64,000 nucleotides of DNA from Diplonema papillatum (Eukaryota; Euglenozoa; Diplonemea; Diplonemida; Diplonemidae). The notes under the pieces were generated by a model. The model was not told the origin of the DNA. It did not search any database and saw only the letters and a list, made by a program, of their open reading frames with translations. Where the stretch lies: positions 1 through 64,000 of the forward strand of contig JAPJBO010000312.1 of assembly GCA_030068145.1 (NCBI GenBank), written 5' to 3'. Positions 1 through 9,671 of the stretch are shown one piece after another (the first letter of the stretch is position 1; the number at the start of each line of letters is the position of its first letter). A program made the position numbers and the translations under genes.

Positions 1-729
1 ACTTCTTGATCCGTAGCGTTACAAAAGGTTGCGGTCAATGGCCGATCGCCTTCCAAACTGACCGGTCGAACACGCCCTTTCGTACCTCCGCACTCTGCCC
101 CTGTTTGTCTCTTTCCAGCCAGTTTCTCACTTGGCGATTGGAAGAACGAGGCGACTCTCCTCGAACCGAGAGAAGGAAGCGCGCACGTGCCTCCTCCGCT
201 GTCTCTTTTTATTATCCTTGCGCCCTTAATAAACACTAAACACCTTCCCCAACTAGCTTTTTTGGGAAACGCTTCCAGAACGCGTCCGCACGTCACGATG
301 TTGAACGGATCAAAGCGAAAGACGCTTTCACAAGGAGAACTTCCGAGAGCGAATTCCAACCCGTGTCCATGATGGTTCAGTGTCAGCCAGTTGTTTCTGG
401 GTTCGCTGGTTTGCGAGATCGACCTGGGGGCGTGCTCCTTCTCCCGCTCTCCATTTGTTTCCCTCTCAGCACACAGAAGCGCTTTTGAAACGCGCAAACT
501 GCTTCCCTTTGCTCCCCTTACATTTATTCAGCCCAAGAAGACCAGTCAGATCGTGGCTGTTGAAATCGAGGTGTGGACAAACCTGCACCTATCTGGCTCC
601 GCATGAAGCCGAAGTGGGTATATGTCAGCAACTCTTTCTCTGCCGACACACGATCAACGTGGAGCTGAAGCGATGCTTCGTATATCACACGAGAACACCG
701 GCTAGCAGCTGGGGTTGGAGAGGACCCGT
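1..729. other. 5' flank without a supported gene
   Basis: Short open frames exist on the plus strand, but none shows a recognisable domain, a splice pattern or a plausible start context. The stretch leads directly into the reverse transcriptase remnant downstream. I see no tandem repeat or inverted repeat here. Confidence 0.5.
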
Positions 730-1078
730 TTTGTTTACAATGAGGCTGGAGATCGAACGCACCTTGCTGAGCGGAGGGCCACTGTACGGACTTTCTTTGG
801 ATTTCTCGAAGTGCTTTGTCCGCGTTCCGCGGGAAATCGCACTTCGCCTCATGCAGGACCTCACATCGGACTCACACTCCCGGATTCTGAAGCCGGTTCG
901 AACTATATGCGACTCTCTCCGCGTCAGGCGGTTCAAGCTCCCTCGGGGTCGGACAGGAGTTTCAGGTGGCCAACGGCATTCTGCAAAAAGGATCATCTGC
1001 GTTGATGAAAGCGGTGAAGGTCGAGGTGCCAGGCGTGTCAACGCAATCTTAGGCAGTAAGCAACCGGAAGAATTGGCT
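730..1078 (+). pseudogene. Degenerate non-LTR retrotransposon reverse transcriptase fragment
   Basis: The plus-strand frame around 760-880 reads GGPLYGLSLDFSKCFVRVP, which resembles the first catalytic block (motif A, usually FDxxxAFDxVP) of LINE-type reverse transcriptases. The Asp is kept in LDFSKCF, but the second Asp of the block is Val. The match continues through a helix (REIALRLMQDL) and then changes frame. In the next frame GQEFQVANGILQ resembles the block before the GCPLS motif, and EVPGVSTQS resembles the lead-in to YADD, but the GCPLS segment between them is missing and the protein ends. At least one frameshift and one internal deletion are therefore visible, so it is dead. No endonuclease domain or poly-A tail is near. 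Family assignment is by motif memory only. Confidence 0.5.
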
Positions 1079-1085
1079 GGTTGGG

Positions 1086-1222
1086 CGTCAAACGGCTAGC
1101 TTGTGTGGGTGCGAAAGGTTCGCCAAGTCCTGTCAAAAGGCTAGCTTGCGTGTGGGTGTGGTGGCGGGAAAGTCGCCAAGTCTTGTCAAAAGGCTAGTTT
1201 GTGTGTGGGTGTGAGAAGATTC
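1086..1222. repeat. Short tandem repeat, about 2.5 units of 55-60 bp
   Basis: Three successive units share ggctag(c/t)ttg(t/c)gtg, then a GTGGGTGTG tract, then ttcgccaag and a TGTCAAAA tail. The units differ by small indels, so this is an aged array. It lies between the LINE remnant and the following open reading frame. Confidence 0.7.
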
Positions 1223-1393
1223 GCCAAGGAGACCAGAGACCACCGCAAAATATCCCTGCCTTTCCATCAGGATTGTATTGTTCCTCACAAACCAGCACCA
1301 ATAATAACGATCCCTTCTTGTCCGGAAACGCACAACCACGTCAAGGCTTCTTGGGGGGAGTAAGCGAAAAACAACAACTCCCTTTATTGGGGT

Positions 1394-2098
1394 ATGTTTT
1401 TGTTGCAAATGTTCGTGTCTATTGGGACGACGGCGTGCCTGGAGTATCGTGAAGGCTCGGCACTGGGAAATCTTGTATGCGATTCAGGTTCAGGATATGC
1501 AGCAGTTGATACCGAGGCCGGTTGCGATCGGGTTGCCGCCGCCATCGGCATAGTCACGACCAAATTCTATTATCTGGTTGTACAGGGATGCTATCTCGTA
1601 GGGGGAACACCAGGCTGGAATTACGGGGGCAACTACACATGTGGTGCAAATTGCTTCGCGGCGTGTATACAGGATTGCTTGTACTGCAACGGAACTTGCA
1701 CCAATTCATGTGCTTGCTCAGGCCAGACCACGGCACCGGAACTGAACCTGTCAACACAAGCACCTTCGACTCAATCACCGCTCACGCTGACCACAGCACC
1801 ACCAGAGGAGCCGACCAAAAGCCCTCCCATCATGCCGCCCATAGCCGAGTATCCCCCTCTCGGTGATGGATACGAGGAGTTCACTATCGAAGTGCAGAAG
1901 CGGGCAGTTTCGCCAGACGGCGACACCACCCCCGATACCACCCCCGGAACTACCCCCGGAACCGGGTCGAAGGGGAACTCGACTTCGACTTCTGATAGTC
2001 AAGCTCAAGAAGTGTTAGCGGTTCTACCCTATGCGCTAGTTGGATGTGCAGCAGTGTCGCTCATGGTGTTAAACTACCGGTGGCGTAGCTTGGGCTAG
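1394..2098 (+). CDS. Cysteine- and threonine-rich single-pass membrane protein, function unknown
   Basis: A 234-residue open frame. The N-terminus (MFLLQMFVSIGTTAC) is weakly hydrophobic and might be a short signal peptide or the tail of a longer one from an upstream exon. Residues about 30-108 are Cys-rich, with clusters such as CGANCFAACIQDCLYC and NGTCTNSCACSG and two or more N-glycosylation sequons, as in extracellular domains. Residues about 110-205 form a Thr/Pro/Ser-rich mucin-like stalk with repeated TTPDTTPG/TTPGTG. A hydrophobic segment (VLPYALVGCAAVSLMVL) follows, with a short basic tail RWRSLG. This predicts a type I surface protein with a tiny cytoplasmic tail; a GPI signal is less likely because of the charged tail. 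I recognise no named family. The true start may lie in an upstream exon. Confidence 0.55.
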   Translation: MFLLQMFVSIGTTACLEYREGSALGNLVCDSGSGYAAVDTEAGCDRVAAAIGIVTTKFYYLVVQGCYLVGGTPGWNYGGNYTCGANCFAACIQDCLYCNGTCTNSCACSGQTTAPELNLSTQAPSTQSPLTLTTAPPEEPTKSPPIMPPIAEYPPLGDGYEEFTIEVQKRAVSPDGDTTPDTTPGTTPGTGSKGNSTSTSDSQAQEVLAVLPYALVGCAAVSLMVLNYRWRSLG

Positions 2099-2584
2099 TC
2101 GCCTAAACGCAAACTTCGTGCAAACGCAAAGTTCGTGCTAGGCTTTCTCAGGTGCCTGCCACAAGGTATCCAAGCAGTTTCGCACTCCAGAGTCGAAAAT
2201 AAGGTTTCTTACTCAAAGTTGACCAGCGACTCCCAGCCCTGCCTGTTAGGACCTGATGCCCCATGCCGTCCACGCCCAAATGGCAGTCCCGGCGGCCTCA
2301 GATGCCGTGCACGGTCATCTGCGCCGACTTAGCCAGGCAAAACAGCAGGTGCGCTTTTTCGCGCGCTCCTGCTTCAGGGTGGCTTGCAGCCTATCACCAA
2401 GTCCCGCAGAGCGCTTGGTCTGCCTTCGGTCACGTCCAGACGAAGTACAGCGCCGGCACCCATGTTTCCCCTCGGTCTGCACTATCGTGGCTGCCGAAGG
2501 ATCGTACTTTCAACGGTGGACCTGAGAACCCACGGTGAGACCCCTCCACAGACAACGTTGATCAATATCATCGTCTTGTAAGTA
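2099..2584. other. Intergenic stretch
   Basis: Only short overlapping frames without domains are present. Near 2108-2135 the pair aaacgcaaacttcgtg / aaacgcaaagttcgtg forms a small direct repeat. Nothing else is recognisable before the inverted-repeat transposon. Confidence 0.4.
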
Positions 2585-2648
2585 TGGTGTGATCCGCCCT
2601 CCAGTTTTCCGTAGTTCTTCCGTACTTCTTCCGTAGTCTTGCCGTACT

Positions 2649-2672
2649 AAGGGGTGTCCAAAAATTATTTTT
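2649..2672 (+). repeat. Left terminal inverted repeat (24 bp)
   Basis: This block is the exact reverse complement of 4701-4724. No obvious target duplication flanks the pair, apart from the ttccgtag-rich sequence present on both sides. Confidence 0.75.
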
Positions 2673-2769
2673 ACAGTGAAAGTTCGCTTTTTACCCAACT
2701 ACTTGCGCAGGGCTGTCAGTTTGGTCTCTGCATGCCTGGAGCACCAAAAATCTGCCTCTTCTGCAACCA

Positions 2770-2983
2770 GGGCTGCCTTGTGCTTACTTCGAAGGAGGCT
2801 AGAGGGGGAGAAACAAGACAACTACAAAATGGGTCTTTTTGTTGAACGCTTACGCCCGCCACTAAACCAGATTCACCTGTGTTTCGTGTGGGCTACAGCA
2901 CATTTACCTCCTTTTGATCTTTTGCAGCTGGCAGTCTCCTCAAGTATTTCCTACAAAGCAGGTGCTTATACAAAAAAAAACGA
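2770..2983 (+). repeat. SR dispersed repeat, copy 1
   Basis: This is one of about thirteen copies of a roughly 230-bp repeat in the window. In this orientation it runs from ggctgccttgtgcttac, through the core gttgaacgcttacgc, to tgcttatac followed by A residues. This copy lacks the usual aatactcgag start. It lies inside the inverted-repeat transposon. Confidence 0.85.
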
Positions 2984-3043
2984 GGCAGAAAATCGACCGC
3001 TAGATTCTACTGGATGTCACAGAATATCTGTATTTGCATCGTG

Positions 3044-3595
3044 TCATGTTTGACGTCTTCGTTTAGGGTAGTCGCTATTGTCGCTGTCTCCACCGCTCTC
3101 AAAGTGTCCGTCTTCAATATCATCCTCCGACACAGACTCGTTGCCATCATCGACAGTTAACATGGAGTCTTTCACAGATGATGGCAGCGGCAACTTGTCG
3201 TCATACTCTTGCAGTTTTTTGAGCAGGGTGGGTGTTGTGCTCGAAGGACCAACTCTACTGATGCCGCGCTTCTTTGCCACAGCAAGAAGCGCCGCGTTCG
3301 TACTTTCTGCATCGCACCCTTGAATGCGGGAGACCAAGTCCTTCTTGTTCAACTTCTGTGTCGCGGTGAAGCGACGAGCGTCAGCTTGCTCCATGAGGAG
3401 CTCCTTCGGCCAGTTGGTGTCATAATCGAACCGCAGTTCCACGTTCTGGCGGTACGCCTCCCGCCGTTGCTTTCTCCTGCGAGCTTTACCAGCTATCTTC
3501 TCTTTCTTGGCGAGGTAGTCCAACTTCAAGCGCTCCAGGCGTACTTTGCGATCATGGATGCTTTCGATGCTTTCAGTCGCGGTGCGCGACAGCAA
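3044..3595 (-). CDS. Lys/Arg/Glu-rich helical protein of a transposon, function unknown
   Basis: A 183-residue open frame. The N-terminal half is strongly charged and helical (RLKLDYLAKKEKIAGKARRR). The middle (KKDLVSRIQ...LLAVAKKRGIS...TLLKKL) resembles small SAP-like or helix-extension-helix DNA-binding segments, but the match is weak. The C-terminus is acidic, then basic (PKRRRQT, a possible nuclear localisation signal). It lies inside the inverted-repeat element and is followed upstream on the same strand by frame-broken coding-like sequence (3685-4078), so it is probably the surviving part of an element-encoded protein. I cannot name a family. Confidence 0.4.
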   Translation of the reverse strand: MLSRTATESIESIHDRKVRLERLKLDYLAKKEKIAGKARRRKQRREAYRQNVELRFDYDTNWPKELLMEQADARRFTATQKLNKKDLVSRIQGCDAESTNAALLAVAKKRGISRVGPSSTTPTLLKKLQEYDDKLPLPSSVKDSMLTVDDGNESVSEDDIEDGHFESGGDSDNSDYPKRRRQT

Positions 3596-3684
3596 ATGTC
3601 AAATCCGCCGGTTTCCCTGATCCGCTATTTCTTGCTTGAGCTTTCCGACCGTCAGGGATGGGCCAAGCGTTACAGGACAGCAAC

Positions 3685-4078
3685 TCAAGTACCGACTTTC
3701 CCGAGTTTCCAACATGGGCACTCATGCAGAGCGCAGCATGGGCACTCATGCAGAACGCAGCAGCCCATGCAGGGCCAAACCTGCCGAGTGTGGCGCGCTG
3801 CCACACAAAAACGGTCTTGCCCAAATGGGGCTACCTCGTCCAGTACATTCAACGCAATCAGTTCGTCTGTCAACTTCGCGAAGTACTGAATCATCTTCTG
3901 GATGATACCATTGACGGCATGTGATGTGAACGTCGAGGTGGTGCCACAGGATTCTCCCTTCATCGTTTTTCCATGTCGCTGTAAAGTGGCCACCGGCCCG
4001 TTGCGAAGCCGGGTCTGGTGGCCCAGTATCGAACTGCAGGGCGACATTGCAGGTTTGGGTTTCCTTCAGGAACTCCAT
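3685..4078 (-). pseudogene. Frame-broken coding remnant in the transposon
   Basis: Two minus-strand frames overlap here, and one carries a helical stretch (GIIQKMIQYFAKLTDELIAL) that looks coding. A small tandem duplication (atgggcactcatgcagagcg twice, 3714-3755) disrupts it. Together with 3044-3595 this is probably one ancestral transposon gene with frameshifts. No catalytic motif was identified. Confidence 0.3.
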
Positions 4079-4700
4079 ATCGCGAGACTAGGTTCAAGGC
4101 CCAGATCTCTTCGACGCGCCGACGAGACACCTTTGCTTACCCACTCGTGCATGAGAATACCTACGACGGTGCGCAACCGTGTCGTCTGCTTCCTGGCTGC
4201 CAGCGACATAACGTCTCTCGCACTCAACCAGAACAGTTACGTCTAGGATGCGTGGGATGCCAAAGGAAAACGAAAGTGACAATGCACTCGAGTCTGGTCG
4301 AACAACATCGTCAGCCTCCATCACTTCTCCTTTCCTCTTGGCAAATCCCTGTTTTCACATTTCTTTCGCTCCCAGTGCTCAAATGTCATCAAAAGGCTGC
4401 ATGAAAAGGTGTGGAAACCCCGTCTGAAATGCATTACCCCCCTAAGCAGCTCAGGCAGAGAAGCGAACTGGAACGGCGGTTATGGGAAGCGGAGGCTGAC
4501 CAGTACGTCACTAATTCGGCCTAAGAAGTGCGCGAGGCGGTTGAGCTGCTTGGCCCTCCCGAAGTCGAGGCGTGCATCATGGAGTCGGAACACGAGCTTT
4601 TCGCGGGCCTGGGGCCCTGAGTATGTTATTACTCGGGAGCTTGAGCTGCGACGAGCTGTCTGCACTCCGATCAACGCTTGGAAAAATCCCGAGCGCCGGA

Positions 4701-4724
4701 AAAAATAATTTTTGGACACCCCTT
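4701..4724 (-). repeat. Right terminal inverted repeat (24 bp)
   Basis: Exact reverse complement of the left terminus at 2649-2672; ends in ggacacccctt. Confidence 0.75.
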
Positions 4725-4790
4725 TCGAGTTTTCCGTAGTTCTTCCGTAGTTCTACCATGGTTTCACCGTACTATATGGATCACACCAAA

Positions 4791-6149
4791 GTAGCATACA
4801 AGCGACATTTTCTTGAGCAGGATAAGTGTCTTTCCTCCCCCCAAGGTTTTATTGTCGCAAACAGATCCCGTGTGCAGCGGCCGGCACCACATAGCACCAA
4901 GCATCCATGAGGTGTCGAACAGCCACCGCACGCGTGTATCAGGTTTACCACACGCTTAGACAACCTATAAGGTAGCTCCCAGGCAGCTGACCTGGGGAGG
5001 TCTTTTTGCAGACGGTTTGCCTTCCCGAACGAACAGTCGAACAAAAGTTTTTTTAACTTTAACTCTAAAAGACAAGAAACAAAACGGATTGGAAACGATC
5101 GTTTACGAGAATTCGTGATTTTGGCCTGAAAAAAAAAAAAAAAAGAACGACCGTGAAAAAAAAAAGAAGAAAACTCCACAAAATCATAGCCACAAGGCGA
5201 CCGATTGGCAAAAAACTGCCGTCACTAAAAAAAAAAAAAAAAAACGATCGTCTTTTTTTCCATAGGGGTTTGCTTCGGTGTGTCGAGTGACGAGTAGTTC
5301 GAGTAAGGGTTTGTGTATCACGTGATTGCCACGACAGCGCTATGGCAGGGCTGGAACGAACAGACAGTCGAGGGTAGGCATCAGATTCGTCTTTGAAGGG
5401 GCCCCTATCTCGCAACTCGTCGGAACGGTTCATCGGAGTTCGCCGGAGTCGAAGCATTGCCTTAGGTGAAGGAGTCAAAACTCAAGTTAATCATGAAGAA
5501 GTACATCAAAATTGACGAAGAAGAAAGTGCGAGACCAGGGGGGAGGAAGGTGTCAGAACGAACATTCACCCAAAACCTGGACGGACGAGCTGGACAAGAA
5601 GCTGGGAATAGCAGAAATTTGTTGGCTTGGTCAAGAGTGCCACAAGCCGCCACAGCACAGGAGCGCGGCCGAGGGCATCCGGCAGGAGAAGCCCCAGCTG
5701 GGAAGCGCAACTGCAGCTAGTGTTCGAGGATGAGTCCACAAGTAAGTAGAAAAGCACTTCGATGCTTCAGTCTACGCCGCCAGCCTCAGAGTTGAGTTGG
5801 AAAGGATACACGTCGATAATCGTTGAGTGGGCATAGAAAGCGCATGATTGCGGAAAAGGACGAGAAAAGAGAGCATGTGACTTACCATCCCTGCGAACAG
5901 CCTTTTTGAGGAGCGCAACACTTGACCTTTTTGCAGTTTCTGAGGATGAGAATTCCGCAGGCGACGTCAACAGCATCGTGCAAACGAGGGAGACGGCGTC
6001 GGCCGCAGCTGCGGTGGTGACGATCAAACGTCAACATCAGAGATTACTGACATTGCGGGGCTGCTGGCTTCCCTTTCCGACATGAAAGGCCATGTAACAG
6101 CTGAATCTGGCCACCGAAGAAATTATGATATTTCACTTTCGAAAATGAT
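4791..6149. other. Intergenic stretch with A-tracts
   Basis: Long A-runs occur at about 5129-5145 and 5227-5243. The frame at 5512-5730 (plus) contains a coding-like string (TWTDELDKKLGIAEICWLG) but has no domain or splice support. I see no other structure. Confidence 0.4.
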
Positions 6150-6219
6150 CGTTTTATATAGGGGAGCCACAATTAACATTTTGGTAGACATTTTCCACGA
6201 AAACCGACCCCCCCCCGCC

Positions 6220-6330
6220 GGGTGCGAACTGGTTGCACAAGCGTATTCTGGCCGGTCGCAATTTTGTTGGACGCAATTTGGTGCTGTAGACGCGGGTTCA
6301 ATCCCGCCAGCTGGACGTTTTTCCAAACTA
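6220..6330 (+). repeat. Fold-back arm with tRNA-TPsiC-like core
   Basis: This arm contains gcgggttcaatcccgc, which looks like a tRNA TPsiC arm / RNA polymerase III B box. It is the inverted counterpart of 6558-6660. The arm may derive from a tRNA-related SINE. Confidence 0.6.
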
Positions 6331-6557
6331 GTCAGATGGATGCACAAGCGTGTTCTGGCCGAGATCATGCGTGTGCACCTCGCAATTTGACAGAACTTGG
6401 ATGTCTCCGTCCAAATTGTGGTCGCACAAGCGTGTTCTCGGCACGAACACGCGTTTTCAGCCACAATTTGGACAGAGACGTCAAAGTTCTGTCACTTTGC
6501 GAGGTGCACACGCGTGATCTCAGCCAGAACACGCTTGTGCATCCACCTGACTAAAAT

Positions 6558-6660
6558 GGAAAAACGTCCAGCTGCCGGGATTGAACCCGCGTCTACGGCA
6601 CCAAATTGCATCCAACAAAATTGCAGAATACGCTTGCGCAACCAGTTCGCACCCGGCGGC
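6558..6660 (-). repeat. Fold-back arm, inverted copy
   Basis: This is the near-complementary copy of 6220-6330, including cgggattgaacccgcgtcta. The intervening sequence carries direct and inverted repeats of the cacaagcgtgttctcggcac type. Confidence 0.65.
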
Positions 6661-6837
6661 ACAAGCGTGTTCTCGGCACGAACACGCGTTTGCAGCCACA
6701 ATTTGGACGGAGACGTCAAAGTTCTGTTACTCTGAGAGGTGCACACGCGTGATCTCGGCCAGAACACGCTTGTGCATCCACCTGACTAAAATGGAAAAAA
6801 ATGCTCGGAGCAGGAATCGAACCGCGGGATTTTTGCG

Positions 6838-6936
6838 AAAATACTCGAGGGGCTGCCTTGTGCTTACTTCGAAGGAGGCTAGAGGGGGAGAAACAATACA
6901 ACTACAAAATGGGTCTTTTTTGTTGAACGCTTACGC
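6838..6936 (+). repeat. SR repeat copy 2, left half (split by YR element 1)
   Basis: The left half of an SR copy runs from aatactcgagg to the core gttgaacgcttacgc. It stops at 6936, where YR element 1 begins; the right half resumes at 11147. The final 20 bp, 6917-6936, are duplicated exactly at 11147-11166. Confidence 0.85.
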
Positions 6937-6964
6937 ATCAGGACCCCCAGGGACCACGCAGTGG

Positions 6965-9172
6965 CTACACCAAATCTGAAGGCGGAGCAAGGTCCTCCGC
7001 TTGAGGCGACCAGACGCCCTCTGGCGTGTCGTCCTCTCTGGCTAGCACCCCGCGGGTGTACGGGTCGGCTCTCTGTTTATCAGTCGGTACCCACTCGGCA
7101 CTGATGACAAGGCCGGCCGCCCGCGCAGCATCAAAAATCCTCGCCAAAAGGACATTTGCTGCAAAGTTCTTCGAGTGCCCCTTGACGAGACACTGGACAG
7201 CCGGAAGGTTGTCAACCATGAGTCTCATGCGCGTATTCGTGTGAAACCTTGCGGTCAGGTTTATGCCCCTAAGGACCGCAAACAACTCCTTTAAAAAGAT
7301 GTGAGTGTGTCTCAACTTCAAGAACGGGCCCTGCGATATCCGCTCAGGTTCGCCCTCCAGGACTGCGGCCCACCATGATGATGAGGCGTCTGTCCAGAGA
7401 GTCACCGATGAGGAGATCGACTTCGAACGACTGACCCAGCGGTTGTCTTCGACGAGGGAGGTGAGGTGCTCCACCTCACGCACGGTCGAGGGCGGAACCG
7501 TCCTGGAGATGTCCCAGTCAGCTGGCTCCACCAGGGATGAGGCCAGCCTCTGCAGGAAGGACAGTGAACACCGGGCGTAGGCCAGCTGGAAATGCGTGGT
7601 GTAGGCAAACCAGACCAAAGCCCCAAACACCCGGTAAAACTCGCGGGGTGACGCCCCTCCGCGTTTAACTCTGGTGAGTTCGGCAGAGCCAAGTAACTTC
7701 GTCACCCATGCGTCCGCCATTCTGTATCGAGCGGGGCGGTTCGAATGGGAAAGGTCAAAGTGGAGGCCCAGAAGGTCGAACTCCCTGAGCGGTATTCCAA
7801 ACTGCTCGTCGTTTTCGTTGAGCTCGCAGTTGACGCTCTTGCAGCGCTGCAAAAAAGAGTCAAACCGCGAAGTTGCTTCTCCCAACGAATCCCCAACGAC
7901 GACGAAGTTGTCGACCCAGGGCAGACCGTCAGACTCCGGCAGGAGTACTCGAGAGGCCCTCTGCGCTATCGCCGGAGCCCAGCTCCAGCCCATGCACATG
8001 GCCACGAGCTGAGCCTTCACGAAATGGCCCCGCGGTCCGGCCAAGTGCATGCCAAAAAATGGGCGGATTCTCGCGTCCAGCCGGAACTGATAGAAATAGC
8101 TCCTGGCGTCTGCGAGAAAAACCACGGACGAGGCCAGGACGCGGTCGATGACTTCGTGCACGGAAGGAAGCAGCATCGGAGGCGGACGCGCCATGATCGC
8201 GTTGAGCTTCCGCCCGTCACATACGAATCGTTGCCCCCCGCTCTTCTTGTCGACAGTGAAGGCAGGGAGGACGACCTTTGACGGGCTCGAAGCAAGCTCC
8301 GTCACTCCATACTTAACCAGATCCGGGAGATGACGAAGCATGCGCCTTGACGTCGTCCGCGTGAACCCTCTTTCTGTCAGCGCTTCCTCCGCTCCCGGGA
8401 GTAGGGCAGAACGGAAGGACTCCCAAGAGCGAATCACATCCAGCACGCCACGCAGCAAACCCTGGCTGTCCAAAGCTGACAACCTGTCAAGGTTCATGAA
8501 TGACGACGAGATGGGCGCGAGGTCCTCTCCTCTTCTGCTTTGCGACGGGGGGGGCGTAGAGTTGTTGACAAGGAGATCGCCTCCGTACGCGACACCAACA
8601 AACGGGGTGAACGTAGAGGGCGGTAGCTCCACGTCAGGGATCCTCCCCGGCCCTGGATAAATCGCCGCCAGCGGGTCGGGGACTTTCCTCTTCGGTAGCT
8701 TGAACGGGAAGGGGGGTTCGAGGCGAAAGGCTATAGGAGACTCGCCGACGCCTCCGCGGTGTTCCGGACGAGCGGAACCTCCGCTTCCGGAAGGTACCGC
8801 ATCAGAGCACTCAGCGTCGTGTGACGCGACACGCTCTGAATCACTCGCAGGTCGACCCCGCTTCTCAACAGGTGGAACAGGGCACCCCGCCGGAGGGAAT
8901 GGCCCGTGAGGGAGAGGTTGGCGCGCTTCAGCGCGGACACAACTCGCCGAAAAGGGATGTCTGGAAACAGGAGGCGGCCGGGCGGCGTCTGAGACAGCAG
9001 CGAGCGAAGTTCCTGGTCCTGAGCTGGCGGAAGAATCACGCCCGTAACCTGACCTAGGCGGAAAGGATCCGACTTCGAGCCCACCCAGTTTACCGCCCAG
9101 AAACCGGCACCCTCGGTGATGTGCTCGGCCTTCCTCGTCAGGACGTCGTCCACGCGCGCAGCCCCCTGCCAT
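6965..9172 (-). CDS. Reverse transcriptase-RNase H of YR element 1
   Basis: A 735-residue frame. Residues 1-150 overlap the recombinase in another frame and may not be translated from this Met. RT motifs are clear: RFVCDGRKLNAIM around 315, motif A VVFLADARSYFYQF with Asp355, motif B VAMCMGWSWAPAIAQ around 390-404, and motif C LPWVDNFVV with Asp421-Asn422 where most RTs have two Asp. RNase H follows with Asp595 (LWTDASSSW), Glu629 (LKELFAV), Asp654 (MVDNLPAVQ) and Asp703 (QRADPYTRG), a complete active site. It would copy the element RNA into DNA and remove the RNA strand. The Asn in motif C is shared with element 2 and is therefore a lineage feature, not a mutation. Confidence 0.87.
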   Translation of the reverse strand: MAGGCARGRRPDEEGRAHHRGCRFLGGKLGGLEVGSFPPRSGYGRDSSASSGPGTSLAAVSDAARPPPVSRHPFSASCVRAEARQPLPHGPFPPAGCPVPPVEKRGRPASDSERVASHDAECSDAVPSGSGGSARPEHRGGVGESPIAFRLEPPFPFKLPKRKVPDPLAAIYPGPGRIPDVELPPSTFTPFVGVAYGGDLLVNNSTPPPSQSRRGEDLAPISSSFMNLDRLSALDSQGLLRGVLDVIRSWESFRSALLPGAEEALTERGFTRTTSRRMLRHLPDLVKYGVTELASSPSKVVLPAFTVDKKSGGQRFVCDGRKLNAIMARPPPMLLPSVHEVIDRVLASSVVFLADARSYFYQFRLDARIRPFFGMHLAGPRGHFVKAQLVAMCMGWSWAPAIAQRASRVLLPESDGLPWVDNFVVVGDSLGEATSRFDSFLQRCKSVNCELNENDEQFGIPLREFDLLGLHFDLSHSNRPARYRMADAWVTKLLGSAELTRVKRGGASPREFYRVFGALVWFAYTTHFQLAYARCSLSFLQRLASSLVEPADWDISRTVPPSTVREVEHLTSLVEDNRWVSRSKSISSSVTLWTDASSSWWAAVLEGEPERISQGPFLKLRHTHIFLKELFAVLRGINLTARFHTNTRMRLMVDNLPAVQCLVKGHSKNFAANVLLARIFDAARAAGLVISAEWVPTDKQRADPYTRGVLAREDDTPEGVWSPQAEDLAPPSDLV

Positions 9173-9666
9173 GCCAAGGCCAACGCAACCCGCACGCCGG
9201 GATCCGACTCCAAACGAACAGCATGATGCAGTTCGTCCTTCGTCACCGGGACGGCCTGCTTCGATGGCTTCATCGCGCCCGCCCGCTTCAGAGACCTGAC
9301 AAAATCCCTGACGAGCTGGCTGTCGACAGGTCGCCCCAAACGCTTCTCGGCCGACTGAACGTTCACGACGTACTGCACCGCAGAAGCTGCGCAGATATCC
9401 CCGCGGGCCAGCAGCCGAGTCACAAACAGGACCAGCGCCGTCGGGACGTCGAGGGGATCGTCGGACACCGCTTCCCAGTGGCGCCGGAACTCCAGAAAAC
9501 GGCGATACACGGAGTGGATCCCGCGACGCGTGGACAGCGCCAGGGCATCCCCAATGTACGTGTTCGCGGACCGGACAAGACGTTCCCGCTCGCCGGGGGA
9601 GAGCGGGGGCTCCGACAGGAGAGGACGTCCGCGTCGCCCCGCCACAGGAGGTGGGAAACGGTCCAA
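8731..9666 (-). CDS. Tyrosine recombinase of YR element 1
   Basis: A 311-residue frame with the full tyrosine recombinase catalytic set visible: Arg171 (QGAARVDDVL), His256 and Arg259 (GHSLRRGALFHLL), His282 (SRHTTLSALM) and the nucleophile Tyr291 (MRYLPEAE). Residues about 30-135 form the helical SAM-like core-binding domain. Enzymes of this family cut and rejoin DNA through a 3'-phosphotyrosine and integrate the circular DNA form of YR retrotransposons without making a staggered-cut duplication. The frame starts 6 bp after the gag stop and overlaps the next frame by about 440 bp. It is placed between gag and RT, not after RT. Confidence 0.88.
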   Translation of the reverse strand: MDRFPPPVAGRRGRPLLSEPPLSPGERERLVRSANTYIGDALALSTRRGIHSVYRRFLEFRRHWEAVSDDPLDVPTALVLFVTRLLARGDICAASAVQYVVNVQSAEKRLGRPVDSQLVRDFVRSLKRAGAMKPSKQAVPVTKDELHHAVRLESDPGVRVALALAWQGAARVDDVLTRKAEHITEGAGFWAVNWVGSKSDPFRLGQVTGVILPPAQDQELRSLLSQTPPGRLLFPDIPFRRVVSALKRANLSLTGHSLRRGALFHLLRSGVDLRVIQSVSRHTTLSALMRYLPEAEVPLVRNTAEASASLL

Positions 9667-9671
9667 GGCAC

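Larger units (their letters stand above)
2585..4790. mobile_element. Decayed DNA transposon with inverted termini and subterminal repeats
   Basis: A perfect 24-bp inverted repeat bounds 2649-4724; the left end begins aaggggtgtccaaaaatt and the right end is its reverse complement. Outside it, both flanks carry tandem ttccgtagttc-type motifs (2608-2645 and 4731-4760). A further outer inverted pair, ggtgtgatcc near 2588 and ggatcacacc near 4779, suggests that the whole 2.2-kb unit is one element with subterminal repeats. Inside are an SR copy, a minus-strand open frame at 3044-3595 and frame-broken coding remnants up to about 4700. No clear target-site duplication and no recognisable DDE motif were found, so the superfamily is not assigned. 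Confidence 0.6.
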
